This document shows, piece by piece, positions 39,676 through 45,407 of a stretch of DNA of 45,407 nt. Below the pieces are notes generated by a model. It made no database searches. It worked only from the letters and a program-made list of their open reading frames with translations, and had not been told where the DNA came from. Position numbers and translations under genes: made by a program. Source of the stretch: SZUA-584 sp041656035 (lineage in GTDB: Bacteria > Bacillota > Clostridia > Christensenellales > SZUA-584); NCBI GenBank assembly GCA_964586785.1, contig CAZPHS010000015.1, forward strand, positions 1 to 45,407, given 5' to 3'. Each line of letters begins with the position of its first letter. Positions within the stretch are counted from its first letter, which is position 1.

Positions 39676-42618
39676 TTAAAAATCGTCACGTCGTATCGTT
39701 TCTACTATGCTTTGCTTTCCAAGCCAGCGTATAGGCAAAAGGCTCGCGATTACCATTATTAACGTCATGACGGCAAAAGTAATCAAAAACGCCGGCACCA
39801 GAGGCTGTTTTAATAAATCGATATGCAGTGGAAATGATTTGTACCAGGGAAATTGAATTTTACCGTTAACAGGCGCTATCATTCCGGAGTAAACACCGCT
39901 TTCCAACATATCATAGATGTATCGTTTTACGGCTTCGAATACGGCGACCGGTATCCAGCAGAGCAGCGCCCCAATCAACGGATACCTCAAATTCTGCCTG
40001 ACCACAAGCATTTTAATGTCTGTAATCCGCATTCCTATAGCACGCAACATCGAGAAAGTCTGCGCCTGTTTTCGCATTCGCAGCTTAATTGTATTGACAA
40101 TCCCAACAAGACCCAACGCCACCAGCATAACAATCATAGCAAAAAAAGTGCTCATGTTAACGTATACGGAGTCACGCATACTAATCCTTATATCCGCGGT
40201 GGAGACACTAATCATATCGCGGCTGTTGCCCATCGCTGAAAACCAAATTCTATCAAACGCCTCTATGTTTCCCGCGTTGCCAAGCGCCGCGCCTACCTTT
40301 GTATAGTTCCTGTCCGGCAGCCCCCAATATTCAAACGCGTCCTTATGGCAAAGAAAATTAAAACCGCAGTCTCCCTGAAGGGGTTCGCTGAAATAAAACT
40401 GCGCTAGCGTTTCATCGGTAACAACAAGCCGTCCGCCCACTTTCACAGTATAGTCGTTTCTTTTCCCGAACGCGTAGCCGGAGATTTCAACCGGTTTGCC
40501 ATCTTCTCCAAGCTCAGGCGAAGCGTCGGGATTGGTATAAACATAATAAAAATGCGGCTCTAACCCTTCGGGTATCATTCCCGACGAAAAATCATAGTTT
40601 TCTACATCTATATTGTCGATGACAGCATCCGTCATCGTAATAATGTCTCCAATGTTGTACGGGTTAGTTATACCCTTTCCTTCAACCTCAAGTATCAGCA
40701 CTTCCTCACCCGCTGCAAGGGCGTCATAATTTATGCTTCCCTTTGCAAGAAACCCTTTGAGTTCTTCAAGCCCTTCCTTGCTTATTCCAACGGTCGGTAT
40801 GTTAAACAGCCTCTCATTTTCAGCATAACCCTGATGCAAAAGCGATTTGTTATGCAAGTCTATCAAAAAATCATACCACGGATGTAAACCGCAGCCTTCA
40901 ATAGCATTAATAATTTTAGTATTTTCTTCGCTTTCCGTATATACCGCCTTTGTACTTTTAGCTTCTATGGCATACCTTATCTTATCAGCATAACCGCTGT
41001 TTTTCAGCTTTTGCAGTTCCTTTTCCCGCATACCCGTCCCATGCAAATTCAGCTGGGCGGCGCCGCAGCTTGCTTTGTTAAAATCTTTAGCGGCTAGATA
41101 ATCAAGCCCGTGCAAATTAGCATTTTTAAGCGCCTTTTGATACCCACTGTTGCTGCTTTCGGCTTGAGCAGAAAAATATAAGAATCCGAAAAATCCGGCG
41201 CTCATTAAGGTTATTACTATTATTACAGTTGTAAGGTTTTGTACCAGCTTGGAATGCAACCGGCCGCTCAGCAGCCGCATCGCGCTTTGGCGCGGCCTGT
41301 AAGCCTTTATTTTCTTACTGTGCCGCAAGCCTGAAAAAATCTCAAGCGGCGATAAGAATATATGCCGGAAGGCGGGCATCAGCACGGCGGCAAAAGCGCA
41401 GACAAAACCGGCAATGAGCGGATATGCATATGGATTAAGCGTAATGGCGTCAATGACCTTGTGAACATTAAAAGCGTAGAACGTCCGCATTTCAAATACG
41501 TTTATCTGTATGGTTATTATCAGCCAATAAATAAACACGCCTATAATAAAGCCTATAAGCATAGATGCCAGCACGAAGGCTAAAGCCTCTGCAGCCAGAC
41601 GCAGGAACACCGATTTTTGCGTCATGCCCATACACCGCAGCAGCCCGAACTGTCTGCTTCGTTCTTCCATAGACGTTGATACAACATCGTAAGTTGATAG
41701 GAATGTGATAATGAGGGTAAGCATGGTAATCACAGGTATCAAAACCTGCGCATTGAAATCCTTTTGGGCGTCCGATAAATCGGCAATTAATGAAGCTTCT
41801 GAAACATCATCTAATGAAAATAAGACCGCTTTGCCCGTTAAAACATACATGGTCATAAGTCTTGAGCCGTCTAAATATGCTATGCCGTTCTTTGAAAGCT
41901 TAGTTTTAAAAGCGCCGATATCGGCTTTAGCATCAAATATACCCATAAAGGTTGTATCAGAGCATATTGGCAAATCTTCCGGATACATATATACCTTTGG
42001 AAGCGTAAAGCCTTTTAAATCAATGCCTTTTGTAAATAGTGCCTCCGATAATTCCTGATCAAAAATCTCTTCTCTGCTTATACCGGTACCATATTTAGGA
42101 TCTCCATCGTCAAGCACCCCTACAATGTCAAACTGTTTATCTGCGATATGGCCGCCGTCAAAATCATACATTTCAAGTATGACCTTCTCTCCCGGCTTTG
42201 GATATACGCCCATTGCCTGCAGCGCCGTTTTATCGGCTGCCAACTCGCCGTTATTTTCAGGATAACGCCCATTAAGCGCAGACAAATGCAGAAGGTGTTC
42301 GGAGTCTTTATCAGATAACGCTCCGTATACGAATGGCTCGCTGCCGCCGGTCCGGCAAATCCCTCCTCTGTATAGAAGACCTGTTTGCGCAAAAATATTA
42401 TTATTTAAAAACTGATCTTTGATATCATCAGATATTTTGGGGAGCATTATATCATAATATCCACTCTGGTCGAACGCACGTTCAGTCAACGTTACTCTTG
42501 CGCTTCTTGCAAGAAATGCCGAGCATACCAATGCTGCGACGCTGAGCATTATAGCCAGCATTATGGAAAACGCGCGGCGTTTGTGGCGTTTCCAATACGC
42601 AAAAGATATTTTTTTCAC
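39676..42618 (-). CDS. Large FtsX/MacB-type ABC permease
   Basis: A 980-residue membrane protein with a duplicated FtsX layout. Helix 1 is at about 14-36, followed by a first extracytoplasmic region (about 40-290), three helices (about 290-430), a re-entry helix (about 460-480), a second ectodomain (about 485-830) and three C-terminal helices (about 835-970). STSMEERSRQFGLLRCMGMT and RMRKQAQTFSMLRAIGM are the conserved FtsX coupling segments. The GTG at 42618 has AGGAGAGG upstream. Its substrate is unknown; two small secreted protein genes lie just upstream on the same strand. Confidence 0.9.
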   Translation of the reverse strand: MKKISFAYWKRHKRRAFSIMLAIMLSVAALVCSAFLARSARVTLTERAFDQSGYYDIMLPKISDDIKDQFLNNNIFAQTGLLYRGGICRTGGSEPFVYGALSDKDSEHLLHLSALNGRYPENNGELAADKTALQAMGVYPKPGEKVILEMYDFDGGHIADKQFDIVGVLDDGDPKYGTGISREEIFDQELSEALFTKGIDLKGFTLPKVYMYPEDLPICSDTTFMGIFDAKADIGAFKTKLSKNGIAYLDGSRLMTMYVLTGKAVLFSLDDVSEASLIADLSDAQKDFNAQVLIPVITMLTLIITFLSTYDVVSTSMEERSRQFGLLRCMGMTQKSVFLRLAAEALAFVLASMLIGFIIGVFIYWLIITIQINVFEMRTFYAFNVHKVIDAITLNPYAYPLIAGFVCAFAAVLMPAFRHIFLSPLEIFSGLRHSKKIKAYRPRQSAMRLLSGRLHSKLVQNLTTVIIVITLMSAGFFGFLYFSAQAESSNSGYQKALKNANLHGLDYLAAKDFNKASCGAAQLNLHGTGMREKELQKLKNSGYADKIRYAIEAKSTKAVYTESEENTKIINAIEGCGLHPWYDFLIDLHNKSLLHQGYAENERLFNIPTVGISKEGLEELKGFLAKGSINYDALAAGEEVLILEVEGKGITNPYNIGDIITMTDAVIDNIDVENYDFSSGMIPEGLEPHFYYVYTNPDASPELGEDGKPVEISGYAFGKRNDYTVKVGGRLVVTDETLAQFYFSEPLQGDCGFNFLCHKDAFEYWGLPDRNYTKVGAALGNAGNIEAFDRIWFSAMGNSRDMISVSTADIRISMRDSVYVNMSTFFAMIVMLVALGLVGIVNTIKLRMRKQAQTFSMLRAIGMRITDIKMLVVRQNLRYPLIGALLCWIPVAVFEAVKRYIYDMLESGVYSGMIAPVNGKIQFPWYKSFPLHIDLLKQPLVPAFLITFAVMTLIMVIASLLPIRWLGKQSIVETIRRDDF

Positions 42619-42691
42619 TAAGCCTCTCCTTTTATCAGTACAAAAAATAATCAGTAGTCAATCAGCCATTATTGGATACTGTAAAAATAAA

Positions 42692-43099
42692 TTATCGGTA
42701 TGTTTTTATATACAATGTTCCGGTTGTTTTTACTAGGCCGGCCTTCAGATAAGAAAAATACCAATATCCTTGGTAACTCCATGTATTGAGAACAACAGGG
42801 CTTCGTGACGTATGATAAGGAAAAAATGCATTATTAACAACTCTTACAGCTTTCGGTTCATTTTCCCTATATACATATAAATATACCCCGTAAGTTCCTG
42901 TTGGCCGTGTCATAAAGCTCATTTTTGAGTCATCAGCGAGACTTAATAACGGCCCATATTCATAGTTTGCCGGTATGTTATAGTTGTAATTCCAATTTGA
43001 TGCTAAAACTGAAACTATTGATACTAAACATATGAATACAACCATAATAATAACGCTTATATTCCCAGTAACTCTATTTCTGCTTGTATATATTCTCAT
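42692..43099 (-). CDS. Small secreted protein A of a tandem pair, unrecognised family
   Basis: 135 residues: a basic N-terminus, a hydrophobic helix (ISVIIMVVFICLVSIVSVLA) ending in a signal-peptidase-like ALAS site (VLAS), and a mature domain of about 100 residues rich in Tyr, Asn and beta-branched residues. I chose ATG 43099 with GGGGAGG upstream; the GTG six codons earlier would lie in that site. It shares IPAN..YG...LAD..KMS..TRP and NAFFPYHTSRSPVV with its neighbour. A small all-beta secreted protein is likely. No function can be assigned. The bases used are AT-richer than in the core genes. Confidence 0.75.
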   Translation of the reverse strand: MRIYTSRNRVTGNISVIIMVVFICLVSIVSVLASNWNYNYNIPANYEYGPLLSLADDSKMSFMTRPTGTYGVYLYVYRENEPKAVRVVNNAFFPYHTSRSPVVLNTWSYQGYWYFSYLKAGLVKTTGTLYIKTYR

Positions 43100-43146
43100 A
43101 ACCTTCAACCTCCCCACGATTATAACAATATTAACCTACCATTAAT

Positions 43147-43557
43147 TCAATTATATGTCTTAACATGTAACTTGCCTTTAGTGTATGCTGCGCCTGCATA
43201 CAAATAAGCCGAATAATAATCGCCGATATCCTCATTATTAATATTTATTACAACAGGATCCCTAGTTGTGTGATATGGAAAAAATGCTTTTTTAATTTCT
43301 ACCACTCCATTATTATTTAAAACGCTTAATCGTACACCGTATTCACCTAATTCTGGTCTTGTATTTAAACTCATTTTATTCCTATCTGCCAAAAGAAAAA
43401 TTGCTCCATATATTTCATTTGCAGGTATCCGATAATCTATAGCATAACTTGAAGCAAATGCGGTAATTGTTGTAGTCACAAATATTAATAAAACCAAGCA
43501 TATACAAAGAATTGGTTTACTCATATCCAATCTCTTTTTTCCGATGTTCATTCTCAT
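43147..43557 (-). CDS. Small secreted protein B of a tandem pair, unrecognised family
   Basis: 136 residues with a signal sequence (ILCICLVLLIFVTTTITAFAS) and a mature domain that aligns along its whole length with protein A: IPANEIYGAIFLLADRNKMS, NTRP, YGVRLSV, KAFFPYHTTRDPVVINI, a YYSAYLYAG segment and a KTY ending. The pair probably arose by duplication. I chose ATG 43557 with AAAGGA eight bases upstream; other nearby ATGs overlap that site. A strong promoter (43653-43682) precedes it. A bacteriocin-like, adhesion or stress role is conceivable but unsupported. Confidence 0.75.
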   Translation of the reverse strand: MRMNIGKKRLDMSKPILCICLVLLIFVTTTITAFASSYAIDYRIPANEIYGAIFLLADRNKMSLNTRPELGEYGVRLSVLNNNGVVEIKKAFFPYHTTRDPVVININNEDIGDYYSAYLYAGAAYTKGKLHVKTYN

Positions 43558-43652
43558 AATAATCATCCTTTCATTTCGATATTTTCGTTTTTCCTTAAGT
43601 ATAAGCTTAATATTAATCACGCATATGTGCTCTGTTCAATTATGGTATATTA

Positions 43653-43682
43653 ATTGTATATTATGGCAGCCTTGTTTGTCAA
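43653..43682 (-). promoter_or_regulatory. Promoter of the small secreted protein pair
   Basis: A perfect -35 TTGACA (43677-43682), an 18-base spacer and TACAAT (43653-43658) on the minus strand. It lies in a long AT-rich stretch and is independent of spoIVA, which ends upstream with its own terminator. Confidence 0.65.
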
Positions 43683-43742
43683 TATAATATTTATTTTCTT
43701 TATTTATTGTTTTTAGTAGACTTTTATTTATATAGGCCATTA

Positions 43743-43787
43743 TTAAACATAATTAAGCCCTCCAATTTAAACATAATTAAGCCCTCC
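43743..43787. repeat. Tandem duplication of a 24-base unit beside the spoIVA terminator
   Basis: TTAAACATAATTAAGCCCTCC occurs at 43743-43763 and again at 43767-43787, with the following bases also matching except A versus G. The unit contains the downstream half of the spoIVA terminator stem, so the duplication created a second, unpaired half-stem. Confidence 0.8.
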
Positions 43788-43804
43788 GATTTTTTCGGAA
43801 GGCT
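43780..43804 (-). terminator. Terminator of spoIVA
   Basis: AGCCTTCCGA and TCGGAGGGCT form a ten-pair stem (one G-U) with an A-rich loop on the minus strand, 45 bases after the spoIVA stop, followed by TAATTATG. On the plus strand the same stem, with one mismatch, is followed by TTTTATT, so it could act in both directions. Confidence 0.6.
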
Positions 43805-43848
43805 TTTATTAATCATACTGCCGGCAACGCGGTAAACGCGCGAAGCTT

Positions 43849-45327
43849 TTACAGCAGTATGCAGAGCAGCCCGCCGCTGCCTTCGTTGATTATCCTTTGC
43901 AGCGTTTCCTGAACCTTTAGGCGCGCGTCCTCCGGCATGTTGGACAGCTTGCCGGAGAGCCCTTCCTTAACAAGCTCGTGCAGCGATTTGCCGAATATAT
44001 CTGTCTTCCATATTCTTGCCGGGTCCGACTCAAATTCGGACAGCAGGTAATTTACAAGGTCGGCGCTTTGTTTTTCCGTGCCTACTATAGGCGAAACCTC
44101 GGTTTCTATGTCAACGCGAATAATATGCAGCGACGGCGCGCTTGCCTTTAGCTTAACTCCGAAACGTCCTCCTTGCCGCACCATTTCGGGTTCCTCAAGC
44201 GACATCTGGTCAATGACGGGCGGTACGATTCCGTATCCTTTATCTTTCACTTCTTTTAGTGCCTCCGCCATTCTGTCATATTCCTTCTTTGCCGATACAA
44301 GCCCTTTTATCATAGACACAAGATGATAATCGTCTTCTATGTCATATCCGCACTCGTCGCCGAGTATACGGTAAAACAGCTTTTCGGGGAACATAAGCCG
44401 CATCTTAACGCTGCCCTCTCCGAGAAGTATGCCGTCGACAATAACGCTGTCTATATCTTCGAGCGTTTTTAGAGTGTCAAGCAGTCCGTGAAAATCTTTT
44501 ACCTTCCGCAGCCCGTCAAGATTGCCGGATATGCCTCCAAGCAGCTGTCCCATCAACCAATGTTCGGGGTTAAGCGCGCGTGCCCAGCCCGGCATGGCAA
44601 TGTTTATTTCCTTAAGCGGGAACTCGTAAAGCAGATTCTCAAGCATTGTTGAAATATCTATTTCTGTCAGCCGCATTATGTCCATAAGCAGCACGGGCAC
44701 GCCGTATTTTGCAGCCATCGCGTTTCGCAGGCTCACGGTATCATCGCTGTTGGGGTTCGCCGAGTTAAGTATAATTATAAACGGCTTGCCAAGCTCCATA
44801 AGCTCTTTTATCGCGCGTTCTTCGGCTTTAACGTAACTGGAGCGCGGTATCTCCGTTATGCTTCCGTCGGTTGTCATAACGATGCCTATAGTGCTGTGTT
44901 CGGTTATAACTTTACGCGTGCCCGTCTCGGCCGCTTCTTCAAACGGTATGTCGTGGTCAAACCACGGCGTCCTTACCATTCTTGGCGCGTTATTTTCAAT
45001 ATGTCCCATCGCCCCTTCCACGAGATACCCTACCGAATCTATCATGCGAACGTTCATTTCGGCTTCGTTATTTATTTTTATACGCACGGCCTCGTTAGGC
45101 ACGAACTTTGGCTGTGTTGTCATAATCGTTTTGCCCGCGCTGCTTTGAGGCAGCTCGTCAACAACACGCTCTTTCTCATGAGTGTCGTCAAGATTAGGGA
45201 GCACCAGCATATCCATAAACCGTTTTATAAATGTTGACTTTCCCGTCCGCACCGGGCCAACAACGCCGATGTATATGTCCCCTCCCGTTCTCTCGGAAAT
45301 ATCCTTGTACAGATTATAGCTTTGCAT
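43849..45327 (-). CDS. spoIVA: Spore coat morphogenetic ATPase SpoIVA
   Basis: Polymerises on the forespore outer surface to form the base of the spore coat in the mother cell. The 492 residues match the family end to end: DISERTGGDIYIGVVGPVRTGKSTF (Walker A), DELPQSSAGKTIMTTQPKFVPNEA, IDSVGYLVEGAMG, HSTIGIVMTTDGSITE, then the central and C-terminal domains ending in EGSGGLLCILL. AGAGGAT precedes ATG 45327. Sigma-E control is expected from Bacillus; a weak candidate promoter is at 45363-45391. A terminator follows at 43780-43804. Confidence 0.97.
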   Translation of the reverse strand: MQSYNLYKDISERTGGDIYIGVVGPVRTGKSTFIKRFMDMLVLPNLDDTHEKERVVDELPQSSAGKTIMTTQPKFVPNEAVRIKINNEAEMNVRMIDSVGYLVEGAMGHIENNAPRMVRTPWFDHDIPFEEAAETGTRKVITEHSTIGIVMTTDGSITEIPRSSYVKAEERAIKELMELGKPFIIILNSANPNSDDTVSLRNAMAAKYGVPVLLMDIMRLTEIDISTMLENLLYEFPLKEINIAMPGWARALNPEHWLMGQLLGGISGNLDGLRKVKDFHGLLDTLKTLEDIDSVIVDGILLGEGSVKMRLMFPEKLFYRILGDECGYDIEDDYHLVSMIKGLVSAKKEYDRMAEALKEVKDKGYGIVPPVIDQMSLEEPEMVRQGGRFGVKLKASAPSLHIIRVDIETEVSPIVGTEKQSADLVNYLLSEFESDPARIWKTDIFGKSLHELVKEGLSGKLSNMPEDARLKVQETLQRIINEGSGGLLCILL

Positions 45328-45362
45328 GGCGCATCCTCTTTTCCTATAGATTGAACACTAGA

Positions 45363-45391
45363 TATATATGATGCTGTAATTGAACTCATAC
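45363..45391 (-). promoter_or_regulatory. Weak candidate sigma-E promoter of spoIVA
   Basis: CATATATA (45363-45370) with GTATGAG 14 bases upstream (45385-45391). The -10 fits sigma-E except for its last base; the -35 is poor. The spacing equals that of the spoIIIA candidate. Confidence 0.3.
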
Positions 45392-45407
45392 CTTTTGCGC
45401 AAATAAA

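Overview
The window looks like a chromosomal segment of an anaerobic, endospore-forming member of the class Clostridia (Firmicutes). The evidence is a complete spoIIIA operon (AA to AH), sigG, spoIVA and a YlmC/YmxH-family gene, together with Firmicutes-type orders (rimP-nusA-ylxR-ylxQ-infB-rbfA and asp23-amaP-DUF2273-nusB-folD-xseAB-ispA). Strong Shine-Dalgarno sequences (GGAGG) precede most genes. The species cannot be named from sequence alone.

Layout. (1) 1-264: the 3' end of an unknown plus-strand gene and a terminator. (2) 264-8984, minus strand: a translation and transcription operon, rimP-nusA-rnpM-ylxQ-infB-rbfA-nrnA-truB-ribF and a ZIP metal transporter, with a strong extended -10 promoter and a leader hairpin. 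rimP seems to start at ATA. (3) 9044-12662, minus: pgeF, nrdR, ylmC and sigG, a neighbourhood known from other Firmicutes. It is interrupted by a plus-strand Dam-type methylase followed by a 17-codon stub that resembles the start of a DpnII-type restriction enzyme. (4) 12892-18521, minus: ispA, xseB, xseA, folD, a TsaD/Kae1 paralogue, nusB, DUF2273, amaP and asp23, tightly overlapped. (5) 18621-23412, minus: spoIIIAH to spoIIIAA, the mother-cell half of the feeding-tube channel. SpoIIIAF is unusually short, and spoIIIAA may be leaderless. (6) 23640-27365, plus: a three-gene ABC exporter cassette whose first permease carries a large ectodomain resembling a catalytically dead M1 peptidase. (7) 27425-31408, minus: the Leloir operon galK-galT-galE with deoC. 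(8) 31740-33864: a membrane-anchored NlpC/P60 hydrolase with four peptidoglycan-binding repeats, and a convergent lipoprotein gene. (9) 34073-43557, minus: a GH9 lipoprotein glucanase, a GH94 phosphorylase, a MacB-like ATPase with a 980-residue FtsX-type permease, and two tandem paralogous small secreted proteins that I do not recognise. (10) 43849-45327, minus: spoIVA.

How the parts work together. Regions 2 to 5 and 10 are core functions: ribosome maturation, translation initiation, one-carbon and isoprenoid metabolism, and sporulation. Regions 6, 8 and 9 and the dam gene are accessory. GH9 plus GH94 suggests extracellular beta-glucan cleavage followed by intracellular phosphorolysis, and galKTE handles galactose. 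The most system-like undescribed candidates are the ABC cassette with the pseudo-peptidase ectodomain and the locus of tandem secreted proteins next to the FtsX-type ABC transporter.
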